This document shows positions 26,367 to 34,394 of a stretch of DNA of 34,394 nt, piece by piece. Position numbers and translations under genes: made by a program. The DNA is from Candidatus Azobacteroides sp. (GTDB taxonomy: Bacteria; Bacteroidota; Bacteroidia; Bacteroidales; Azobacteroidaceae). The stretch lies in assembly GCA_009778655.1 (NCBI GenBank), contig WRFZ01000167.1, positions 1 through 34,394 of the forward strand. The letters are read 5' to 3'. Within the stretch, counting starts at the first letter, position 1. Every line of letters begins with the position of its first letter. Below the pieces are notes generated by a model that worked only from the letters and a program-made list of their open reading frames with translations, did not search any database and was not told the DNA's origin.

Positions 26367-28439
26367 TCAATGCGTTAATTGATCGCTTAACATTTTGATA
26401 AAATAACCGCCGACAACCGAACGGGCACGAAATCCTCTGTGATGGGGTTTGTCCGTAAAAACCCAATCGGACATAGGGATGCGATCTACGGTTTCATCCA
26501 TGAACAAATAAAGCGGATCAATAAATTTCTCAAATGTAACCTTGTCCTTTGTCATTGTTGCCGTCCAAACAATCCAATCGGCTTTTGTATATGTTTCTCT
26601 GTTATCCAAAGGTAGGCCGTATTTGTTTTGCTTTGTCAGATAATAAGCAATTTCCTTTGCCGCTACATTTTCAGGGAAAAGATTAAATCCTAATATTTTA
26701 TCCCATACAAGATTGTATTTTTGACTCCATGTCCCCGTTTTATCAAAAGTCAAGCGATAATGATCGCCATCATCAGCCATCTCCACCCATTTCTGCGCCA
26801 TTTCATGCGCTTTTGTTTTATATTTATCGGCAATCTCTTTCTTTCCAAGCATATCTGCCATATAAGCATAAGATGCTATTCCCATAATGGCTTTAATAGA
26901 GAGGTTGGTATTATGGGCAAAATGTCCGGCAAAATCATCCGTACATAATTGATTTTCAGGATCAAGTCCATTTTCTACCAGATAATTTACCCAAGTGGTC
27001 ATTACATCCCAATGTTTTTGCGCATATACGGCATTTCCTTCTATTTTGGTGATAGCACCCGTCAGAATCAACATATTACCATTTTCCTCTACTGGCATAT
27101 CTCCGCCATAAGTCTGACCGTTAGCTATCGGATACGTTCCAACATCATGGGCAGGAAAAGGTTTGGTCCATTGTCCGCTTTCACTGTAATAAAAGATGTG
27201 GTTGAGCAATGCTTTAGCTAATTCGGGATTATAGTATAAAAACAAAGGTTCCGAAGGATAAGTTATATCAACGGTTCCAATAGAGCCGTTGCTGAAATTT
27301 TCTTTTGACAGAAACAATAAATCACCGTTGGGAGCTTGTACTAATTTATGAGCGGCAATAGCTTGACGATAAGCCAGTGCACAAAGTTCTGCATATTTTC
27401 TTCCGCCGGAAATCGTTGCATCCGTCATCAATTTTTTGTCAAATTGATTACACCTTTGAATTAAGTCGTTATATTCCTTATCGGCTTTTTGAAATTGAGA
27501 GATAATGGTTTCATTATTGTTTCTATTCCAATAAGGACGTAAATTGGTTTTGAAATACTGTATGGAATAGAGGTCGTCATAGCCAATCATAATTTTACCT
27601 GTACTGTTCAACACAGAACCCAATACCTTGATCAATGCCAATGTGCCGGTTTCATTTTCTCCTTTATTTTGAACCGTTTTTTTATCCGTTATTTTATTGC
27701 CGGCAAAGATTGCTCTCAGTTGATTGCCGGAACCGATATAGCATTTCGAATTTGCTTTGTCGGCAACCATATAAAAATAACCCCAATCTATACGCAAATC
27801 ATCGCCTTTCTTCGCCAGTATTTGTTGACTTTTACTCCCTGTTTTCAAGAATACAAGATCACCTTTGACAAAGCTTTCACTTACCGATTCTTGAGTCGGT
27901 TGATCCAGCGCCCAATTCGGAGCCGCTTCGAAATAAAGGTTTACATTATGCGCTTTCCCGTCGTTCGAGGATATTTGGTAAGTGATATAATTTACCGGAC
28001 GGGACAATAAATCAAGGTCATCAAGAAATAAGGGCGCTGAGAAAGTTAACTTGAGATCTACTTTCCCGCATGTAAACGTATAGTGCGTTTGAGTTGCCTC
28101 CACGTGAACCGATTTCTGAACAGCCGTGTTTGCCAATAAATTTTCCTGTCCTTTTTCTGCCAATGAATCAACATTTTCAACGCCCATAAAGCGATAAATC
28201 ATGTCGTCAACCCGAATAGCTCCTATCAGCGGAAAGTCTTTTCCCGTCCAATGTTTCACTGTTCCATCATACAATTGATCCGAAAAAGACCATCCATTGG
28301 TATAGGTATCTATCATAATCAACGGATAAGCGGGAGGGCGAAGAGTCGCCGCTTCCGCTGATTCTGTTTGAGAAAAAAGTTCAAACGTCGCTATTGAAAT
28401 AAATATTCCAATTGAAATGAAAAAGATTCTTAGTTGCAT
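26367..28439 (-). CDS. DUF4965/DUF5127/DUF1793 'glutaminase A'-type secreted protein
   Basis: A 690-residue secreted protein with a signal peptide (about 1-24, possibly to AEA at 30). The N-terminal region (RPPAYPLIMIDTYTNGWSFS, KHWTGKDFPLIGAIRVDDMIYRFMG) is the start seen in the DUF4964/DUF5127 part of the family, followed by the DUF4965 and DUF1793 parts with an alpha-helical barrel (MPVEENGNMLILTGAI, DDFAGHFAHNTNLSIKAIMG, PLDNRETYTKADWIVWTATM, HHRGFRARSVVGGYFIKML). The family is often named after a fungal glutaminase, but the helical-barrel fold is shared with many glycoside hydrolases. It is the last gene of the SusC/SusD/DUF3823 operon (10 bases), so a role in breaking down the imported substrate is the natural inference. 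No substrate can be read from the sequence. Confidence 0.9.
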   Translation of the reverse strand: MQLRIFFISIGIFISIATFELFSQTESAEAATLRPPAYPLIMIDTYTNGWSFSDQLYDGTVKHWTGKDFPLIGAIRVDDMIYRFMGVENVDSLAEKGQENLLANTAVQKSVHVEATQTHYTFTCGKVDLKLTFSAPLFLDDLDLLSRPVNYITYQISSNDGKAHNVNLYFEAAPNWALDQPTQESVSESFVKGDLVFLKTGSKSQQILAKKGDDLRIDWGYFYMVADKANSKCYIGSGNQLRAIFAGNKITDKKTVQNKGENETGTLALIKVLGSVLNSTGKIMIGYDDLYSIQYFKTNLRPYWNRNNNETIISQFQKADKEYNDLIQRCNQFDKKLMTDATISGGRKYAELCALAYRQAIAAHKLVQAPNGDLLFLSKENFSNGSIGTVDITYPSEPLFLYYNPELAKALLNHIFYYSESGQWTKPFPAHDVGTYPIANGQTYGGDMPVEENGNMLILTGAITKIEGNAVYAQKHWDVMTTWVNYLVENGLDPENQLCTDDFAGHFAHNTNLSIKAIMGIASYAYMADMLGKKEIADKYKTKAHEMAQKWVEMADDGDHYRLTFDKTGTWSQKYNLVWDKILGFNLFPENVAAKEIAYYLTKQNKYGLPLDNRETYTKADWIVWTATMTKDKVTFEKFIDPLYLFMDETVDRIPMSDWVFTDKPHHRGFRARSVVGGYFIKMLSDQLTH

Positions 28440-28449
28440 AGCATGTAAT

Positions 28450-29187
28450 TTAATTAATAGTAATTTCTTGTACAGGAGAATACAACATGTTATTCACATT
28501 ATTGATTTGTATTCCGATACGTGCAAAAATAGTTTTCTGATCGGTTGAAATTCCGAGACCAAGAGTGGACAAATCAGGCATACGTACTTGCATTATCATG
28601 TTGTTCATATCGGTAATACTGCTGCCATCCAGTTCTGTAAAAGCAATATTGTTACTATCATCCGTTATTAACAAACGATTGATATATAAATAAACAGCTT
28701 GAATATCTTGCGCTTGTGCGCCGGTAATTATTTTCTCAATCGAAAACGCAGCCGTGACAAGACCTCCCGACATGGTATAGCCGGGATTTCTCACCATATA
28801 ATAGGGCGTAACATTAATATCCATTGTCTTATTACTGCTTATAGAGATCTCGGTAGTATCGGTACTCGTAATATAAGGACCTACTCCGGCAGGAATTACC
28901 ATTTTATAATCCGCTGAAAACAGCAAAGAAGAAAATGAACCATCTTGATTTACAACCACTCGAATCGGCATATTCGATTTTTGCCATCCCGGTTCATAGA
29001 GATAGAAATAAACATTTGCATTATTAACATCATGACCGGATGAACTTTTTACGTTGACAGGTTCGCCTTGATAAACAATTCGTCCTGAAAACTGTACGCT
29101 TGGAGGTGAATAATTATCATATATACAAGATGTTAATACTACGCCGATCATCAAGCTAAATATTAATTTATAATTTATATGTTTCAT
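28450..29187 (-). CDS. DUF3823-type surface lipoprotein
   Basis: A 245-residue lipoprotein with a lipobox at Cys21 (GVVLTSC). The rest is beta-rich, with an opening SVQFSGRIVYQGEPVNVKSS typical of DUF3823 proteins, which follow SusC/SusD genes. Its place, 38 bases after susD and 10 bases before the DUF4965 gene, is that of a SusE/F-like accessory protein, so binding of the substrate on the cell surface is likely (inference). No catalytic motif is visible. Confidence 0.85.
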   Translation of the reverse strand: MKHINYKLIFSLMIGVVLTSCIYDNYSPPSVQFSGRIVYQGEPVNVKSSSGHDVNNANVYFYLYEPGWQKSNMPIRVVVNQDGSFSSLLFSADYKMVIPAGVGPYITSTDTTEISISSNKTMDINVTPYYMVRNPGYTMSGGLVTAAFSIEKIITGAQAQDIQAVYLYINRLLITDDSNNIAFTELDGSSITDMNNMIMQVRMPDLSTLGLGISTDQKTIFARIGIQINNVNNMLYSPVQEITIN

Positions 29188-29225
29188 TTTTAATAATTTT
29201 AAGTGATTAATATCCCTTTTTGAAT

Positions 29226-31112
29226 CTATTGATTCGGATTTTTTGTGAGTTTCGGATTTTGTGCAATGATACCATCATCTATACGTGCATAATAGCTGCC
29301 AATTCTGAAATTATGCGCGTTTGTAACTACGGATGGCAGTTTCTGAATAAAACAATATTTTCCATCATCCGTTTGTCCCGGGTTATATACTTTATATGGC
29401 CATAATCCGAAGATTTTAGTACTCGGCGCTTCGATATTAGCCGGATCGGGAGCTTGGCTTATATTGGCGCCATTCCAAACGACATGCGCTAACCGCCAAC
29501 GTTTCATATCCCAAAAATAATGATCTTCAAAAGCAAATTCTACTCTGTTTTCATGGACAATTCTATCAAAAGTAATATCTGAAGGTTGCAGATTGATAGT
29601 AAATCCGGCACGCTGCCTGAGTATATTTATGTAATTAGCGGCGCTTACATTATCACCCAGTTCATAAGATGCTTCTGCCGCAATCATTAATATTTCCGCA
29701 TACCGGAAATAAACCCACCAGACATCACTCCGTAGTCCTCTTGTTCCGGAACCAATGACAGGATCAAGATATTTACGAACTAAAAAACCGGTTTGCGTAG
29801 CATGTTCTCGTCCGTCTTGAGGTCCGTCTTTCCCTATCACTTGCATATAAACGTTATCAACTGTTTGAAAAGCATTATCAATGCTGCCTGTTATGATAGT
29901 ACCATCGGGTTTCCTTAGTCCCGCCCATATATCCACTTGCTTTCCCTTGAACGAAGCGCCCGGATAAATAAGAGTTCCGCCGAAACGAGCGTCCCTACCG
30001 GTAAACAAATCTTGAGGGTTGTCGTATAAAAGCGGATTATTCGGGTCGCCAACATTGAAAGGAGCCATAGTATTATCTAATTTTTCAAACGACTGTGCAA
30101 GATTCAGTGCAGGATTCATCCATCCGCCGTCTAAATCCTCCGTTTGCGAATAGGGTTGATTCTGCTGCGTCCAACCATGCGTTTTATATTTCAGTAAATA
30201 ATCGCGTACTAAAATCATTTCCGGATTATTATTTTTATCGGTAAATAAACTTGCAAAATTATCCTCTAAATCCGGTTTTTTATTATATAATGAATAACCT
30301 CCGCCTTGAATAATCGCTTTGGCTGCATTTAGAGCAATTGTATAGTAATCGTTTGCACTGCGGGTAGATTGTGTCATCCCCACTTCTCCCTTATCCGGAG
30401 AGCATATTTCCGTCGGCGTTCTTAACGGACTGTATTTTTTAATAGAAGCGGCATAGATAGCTGCGCGTGCTTCCAAAGCCAAAGCAGCGCCTCGGGTAGC
30501 TCGACTTTTTTCGGACGGATTATTGGGTAAAATGTCGCTTATGGAATCACATTGTCCAATGATATAATCATACATTTGCGCTTCTGAAGCTCTCGGATAT
30601 TGCAATGGCGTCGGATCGCCGCTGTAATCATAAGTCAATGATTCTAATATTAAAGGAACACCTCCATAGCGTTTGGTCATATCGAAGTAAACCCATGCAA
30701 GCAAAAATCGTCCTTCCGCTAAAAACCCGACTTTATCATCTTCTTTTAAACCTGTTGACGCTGTTAATCTTTCTCTGAAAAGATTCAAATCCCGTATATA
30801 AGCATAAGTTCCATACCAATCGGCATTATAAAAGCCATAATCGTAATCTTGGAACTGTACTCTCCAAAAGTCACCGGCTACCGATACCATGGTATTATCC
30901 CACATACAAAAACTTCCATCATTGTCCAAATCCTCATATCTTGGCATCCGGTCGTATAAATCGGCTAAAACCGAATTAACGGTACCCGCATCGGAAAAAG
31001 TTTCATCAACAGTTAAAATATTGTACGGTTTCACATCTAAAAAATTGCTATCGTTACAACTCATGAATAATGAGAACAATAATAAACCAACTATTTGAAA
31101 TGTATTTTTCAT
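29226..31112 (-). CDS. SusD/RagB-family lipoprotein (second locus)
   Basis: A 628-residue outer-membrane lipoprotein with a lipobox at Cys19 (LLLFSLFMSC). SusD signatures: NFLDVKPYNILTVDETFSDA near the N-terminus, VGFLAEGRFLLAWVYFDMTKRYGGVPLI, and the C-terminal YFRYAEILMIAAEASYELGD, YINILRQRAGFT and ENRVEFAFEDHYFWDMKRW. At 628 residues it is longer than the SusD of the first locus (501). It follows the second susC by 17 bases and precedes the DUF3823 gene by 38 bases. Confidence 0.96.
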   Translation of the reverse strand: MKNTFQIVGLLLFSLFMSCNDSNFLDVKPYNILTVDETFSDAGTVNSVLADLYDRMPRYEDLDNDGSFCMWDNTMVSVAGDFWRVQFQDYDYGFYNADWYGTYAYIRDLNLFRERLTASTGLKEDDKVGFLAEGRFLLAWVYFDMTKRYGGVPLILESLTYDYSGDPTPLQYPRASEAQMYDYIIGQCDSISDILPNNPSEKSRATRGAALALEARAAIYAASIKKYSPLRTPTEICSPDKGEVGMTQSTRSANDYYTIALNAAKAIIQGGGYSLYNKKPDLEDNFASLFTDKNNNPEMILVRDYLLKYKTHGWTQQNQPYSQTEDLDGGWMNPALNLAQSFEKLDNTMAPFNVGDPNNPLLYDNPQDLFTGRDARFGGTLIYPGASFKGKQVDIWAGLRKPDGTIITGSIDNAFQTVDNVYMQVIGKDGPQDGREHATQTGFLVRKYLDPVIGSGTRGLRSDVWWVYFRYAEILMIAAEASYELGDNVSAANYINILRQRAGFTINLQPSDITFDRIVHENRVEFAFEDHYFWDMKRWRLAHVVWNGANISQAPDPANIEAPSTKIFGLWPYKVYNPGQTDDGKYCFIQKLPSVVTNAHNFRIGSYYARIDDGIIAQNPKLTKNPNQ

Positions 31113-31129
31113 AATTATCTTATTTATTA

Positions 31130-34100
31130 TTAAAATGATAAATTGACTCCAATGTTCACAAATTTAGATTGAGGATAAGTCAAACCGTTATTATCGTTAA
31201 TTTCCGGATCAATGCCGATATCGCTTATATTATCAATGCTAAATAGATTATAAGTATTGACATAAAATCTTACCTTTTGCAGGCTTACCTTTGCCAAGAT
31301 TTTTTTCGGAAGCGAATACCCCAATTCCATTGTTCTCAACCTGAGATATTTTACCGGAATTACCCAAAAAGAAGAAGTCACTCCGGCGCCTTCATAATTA
31401 TTGTGATATGCCGCATTGAAACGCAACGGAGGATATTTCCCAGAAATCCATGCGCTATTTACGTCGTATGGATCTGTACGGCGCCAGCTATCATTATAAA
31501 ATTCCGTCAATAAATTCCCTTGATTTTGATAGGGCCACATCGTCTCCCAATGACGTTCAAAAGAATACATACCGCCACCGGAAAAATCGGCTTTAAAATC
31601 AAAACCATTCCACTGAACTCCCAATTGCAAGCCGTAATTCATAACCGGCTGCTGCCCTTGTGAATACCCAATCGGACGTTGGTCGTATTGATTAATTATG
31701 CCATCGCCATTTTGGTCTTTATAAATCAAATCACCCGGCAAAAGCGTTTTATTTCCTTGTCCATCCATATTGATAGGATAATGATTAATCTGATCTTGCG
31801 TAGTAAATTGTCCGATACATTCATATCCCCAAGTGATGCCATCCCATCGGCTTTCTATTGAACTGCGATAATAATCCCATGAATTTCCAAACATCGGGTT
31901 ATAGGTATTTAAGTCTTTCTTCCTTGAATAAGAAAAATTACCTCCCACCAAATACTGTACTTTTCCAATGGTTCCGGTATGATTTAGCGCTATTTCCATC
32001 CCCATTTGCGCATCGCTGTTCAAATTTTCCTGAGGTAAAGAAAAACCGATTTCCTGAGGAAGGAGTACATCATTTTTAGTACCCAACAAACCCGTACGTT
32101 TCCTGTAAAAATAATCAACAGCTCCATTTAATTTAGAGGCAAATAAAGAAAAATCAGCCCCGACATCGGTCATTTTACTTACGTACCATGAAATATTAGT
32201 CTGAGGCAATCCCCTGTCTCGAGCTCCTAATACAGGATTTCCATCAAATATAGAAGTAGCCCCCGATGGATAAGAATATCCCGGTAAATAAATGAAAGTA
32301 TTCTTAACGGCATCTATATTATCGTCTCCCAATGTACCGTAAGAAGCCCTGAGTTTAAAGTCATTCAATACTTTATCTATACCAAGAGATTGATAAAATT
32401 TTTCAGATGAAATTCTCCATCCTGCTGATGCAGATGGAAAGAATCCCCATCTTTTACTTGGCGCAAAATAGGAAGAGGCATCCCACCGAGCAGAAGCCTG
32501 AAGGTAATATTTGTTATCATAATTATACGAAAGACGCCCTATATAACCGACACGTGCAGTGTTGGTTCTGGTATCTTGAAATGTATCCATATTGGGAAAT
32601 TGGATAATATCCATCGTATTCAATGTAGGAACATTATGTTCATATTTATACAAATCGTTTCGTTTATTTCTTTCTGCTGCGAAAAAACCTTCTATATTAT
32701 GCAAGTCAAATGAATTTTTATAATTAACTTCCAGACGGGGAGTAAAATCTATGATCAATTCTGTTCCAAATTCCTGCCATGGATTTGTACTGCCTCCCGT
32801 AACCACATACTCTTGCGTATCCGGATTATATGTATAGGCGTTAAATGTAAATTCATGATTATTCAATTGATTATTAGCATAATAATAGGTATAAAGACCC
32901 CTTACGGACAGTCCTTTGAGCGGCAATTGATATTCTGCATTAAAAGTGGCTTGAAGTACATACCATATACTGGAGTATTTGCCGGACATATCATACGTCC
33001 ATAAAGCAGCATTATCATCGTTATGACTAATATTATTCAAATATAGCGGATTATCATTTGCATAAGGTCTTTCCATCGGCGTATTCCGAATAACGGCATA
33101 ACGAGGTTCCCAATAATCATCCGCTCCGGGTACTCCCGGATTTACTCTCGACTCTATTCTTCCATTGATTGACATTCCTACTTTAAAATTTCTTGTTATA
33201 TTAGCATCTATATTTGCTTGTATATTTTGCCGGTTAAAATAATATTGTTTATAATAAGCATCTTGATGTAAAGTGGTATAAGAAAGATAATAGTTGATGT
33301 CTTTTGATCCTCCGTTGGCATTAAGATTTATAGAAGTTTGAGGCATATTCGGTTTAATGACAAAATCATTCCAATCAAATGACTGATACCCCGGTTCGGT
33401 TCCGGCTCTCCATTTTGCTAAAATATCCGGAGTAATAGCCGTAGTCCCGGTTTGATTAACATCAGCTTGTACTTTTCCGTCCTGCCATTCGTATGCATTT
33501 ACCCCTACCGGATAAGTTGTCATATTTTCCCATCCGTAATAGGCATCTACATTGATAGTGCCTTTTGTATCCCTTTCCCCTCTTTTTGTCGTTACTACAA
33601 CCACCCCGTTAGCCGCTTTTACTCCGTAAATAGCAGCCGATGCATCTTTCATAACCGTAATATTTTCAATGTCATTGGGTGAAATATTATTAAATTGACC
33701 TACATCGCTTTGAACGCCGTCAATAACAAAAAGCGGATCTCCCATATTACGAATCTGAATAGCGGCAGATGAACCCGGACGAGCGTCGCCTTGTCGGAAA
33801 GAAACCCCCGGTATCATACCTGCCAATGAGGTACTTACCGTTGAACCTCCGTGTACATTTCCAATATCTTTAGCGCTGACGGATGAAATAGCGCCCGTTA
33901 CGTCTTTTTTCCTCTGCACGCCTAAGCCCGTAACGACTACTTCGTTTAAATTGGTCATGGATTCTTCCAATGTAACATCCAGTATCGAATTTCCATCAAC
34001 ATTTTTTTCAACAGATGAATATCCGAGAAATGAAAATACCAATACAGATGACGATGATACATTCTGCAACAGATAAACGCCATCCACGTTAGTAACAGTA

Positions 34101-34273
34101 CCGTCAGAGGCTCCTTTCACCGTAACCGTTACTCCGGGTAAAGGTTCTCCATCTACATCAACCACTTTTCCCGTAATCTGTCGCGTCTCTTGTGCCAAAG
34201 CGTTTGGACACACGGCAGTCAAAGGGAAAGACAAGATCAGCAAATAATAAAAAATGCGTTTTAACTTTTCCAT
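31130..34273 (-). CDS. SusC/RagA TonB-dependent transporter without STN domain (second locus)
   Basis: A 1047-residue outer-membrane transporter. After the signal peptide (about 1-27, ending NALAQ) comes a carboxypeptidase-D-like domain (about 32-105, RQITGKVVDVDGEPLPGVTV), the TonB-box-like NEVVVTGLGV, the plug (about 115-235; PLFVIDGVQS, DASAAIYGVKAANGVVVVTT), and the barrel, ending VNLSF. Unlike the first SusC there is no STN domain, so it should not signal through FecR, and no regulator lies downstream in the window. It is the first gene of a four-gene operon: susC, susD, DUF3823, DUF4965. No clear promoter was found in the 121 bases upstream that are visible. Confidence 0.96.
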   Translation of the reverse strand: MEKLKRIFYYLLILSFPLTAVCPNALAQETRQITGKVVDVDGEPLPGVTVTVKGASDGTVTNVDGVYLLQNVSSSSVLVFSFLGYSSVEKNVDGNSILDVTLEESMTNLNEVVVTGLGVQRKKDVTGAISSVSAKDIGNVHGGSTVSTSLAGMIPGVSFRQGDARPGSSAAIQIRNMGDPLFVIDGVQSDVGQFNNISPNDIENITVMKDASAAIYGVKAANGVVVVTTKRGERDTKGTINVDAYYGWENMTTYPVGVNAYEWQDGKVQADVNQTGTTAITPDILAKWRAGTEPGYQSFDWNDFVIKPNMPQTSINLNANGGSKDINYYLSYTTLHQDAYYKQYYFNRQNIQANIDANITRNFKVGMSINGRIESRVNPGVPGADDYWEPRYAVIRNTPMERPYANDNPLYLNNISHNDDNAALWTYDMSGKYSSIWYVLQATFNAEYQLPLKGLSVRGLYTYYYANNQLNNHEFTFNAYTYNPDTQEYVVTGGSTNPWQEFGTELIIDFTPRLEVNYKNSFDLHNIEGFFAAERNKRNDLYKYEHNVPTLNTMDIIQFPNMDTFQDTRTNTARVGYIGRLSYNYDNKYYLQASARWDASSYFAPSKRWGFFPSASAGWRISSEKFYQSLGIDKVLNDFKLRASYGTLGDDNIDAVKNTFIYLPGYSYPSGATSIFDGNPVLGARDRGLPQTNISWYVSKMTDVGADFSLFASKLNGAVDYFYRKRTGLLGTKNDVLLPQEIGFSLPQENLNSDAQMGMEIALNHTGTIGKVQYLVGGNFSYSRKKDLNTYNPMFGNSWDYYRSSIESRWDGITWGYECIGQFTTQDQINHYPINMDGQGNKTLLPGDLIYKDQNGDGIINQYDQRPIGYSQGQQPVMNYGLQLGVQWNGFDFKADFSGGGMYSFERHWETMWPYQNQGNLLTEFYNDSWRRTDPYDVNSAWISGKYPPLRFNAAYHNNYEGAGVTSSFWVIPVKYLRLRTMELGYSLPKKILAKVSLQKVRFYVNTYNLFSIDNISDIGIDPEINDNNGLTYPQSKFVNIGVNLSF

Positions 34274-34336
34274 AAATAATATATTGTTTAAGAAATAATA
34301 AATTCTTCGGTATTAGAATATTAAAATGAATTTCTT

Positions 34337-34360
34337 CGGATTATCCATCCGCGCAATGAC
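34337..34360. repeat. fragment of a GTCATTGCG-type dispersed repeat
   Basis: On the minus strand the sequence reads GTCATTGCG (34352-34360) followed by a small hairpin CGGAT-GGATA-ATCCG (34337-34351). The first nine bases are identical to the left arm of the composite repeat at 19775-19783, and the following hairpin has the same layout with a different loop. It lies about 65 bases before the susC start codon. Confidence 0.5.
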
Positions 34361-34394
34361 GAGAATTTATATTCGTAAATATAATTTAAATGGA

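Overview
The window looks like a chromosomal stretch from a Bacteroidota organism, most likely order Bacteroidales. Evidence: two SusC/SusD pairs, a hybrid two-component system (HTCS), a Bacteroides-type ECF sigma/FecR pair, a fused RibBA, a long LptF/G-type permease, moderately AT-rich intergenic DNA, and TAnnTTTG/TTTG promoter boxes of the Bacteroides type. No RNA genes, transposases, phage genes or CRISPR arrays were seen, and no gene-free stretch exceeds about 180 bases.

Layout. (1) 1-797: 3' part of an alpha/beta hydrolase, cut by the window edge. (2) 822-1700 (-): AraC-type regulator, divergent from (3) a tight plus-strand operon at 1826-10525: sugar/H+ symporter (MFS sugar porter), a 1089-residue DUF5107-like + TPR protein, and a full-length HTCS whose start overlaps the preceding gene by 17 bases. 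(4) 10626-17404 (-): ECF sigma factor, FecR anti-sigma, STN-domain SusC, SusD. (5) 17581-19764 (+): secreted GH36 alpha-galactosidase, divergent from the sigma gene. (6) 19774-19888: a composite inverted-repeat element with a perfect 28-base palindrome. (7) 19885-26219 (-): cell-envelope and housekeeping block: AsmA-like protein, RibBA, LptF/G-type permease, START-like protein. (8) 26367-34273 (-): a second SusCD operon: SusC without STN, SusD, DUF3823 lipoprotein, and a secreted DUF4965/'glutaminase A'-type protein.

Working model (inference). Regions 2-5 could form one carbohydrate-use locus. SusC/D would import an oligosaccharide, GH36 would remove alpha-galactosyl units, the MFS symporter would take released sugar into the cytoplasm, and the DUF5107/TPR protein, which has no signal peptide, would act there. 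Three regulatory layers are present: the HTCS senses a periplasmic ligand, sigma/FecR is coupled to the STN SusC, and an AraC protein stands next to the transporter. Region 8 is a separate, compact system whose only enzyme candidate is the DUF4965 protein; its regulator is not in the window.

The least understood parts are the DUF5107/TPR protein coupled to an HTCS, and the DUF4965 locus with no recognisable classical carbohydrate-active enzyme.
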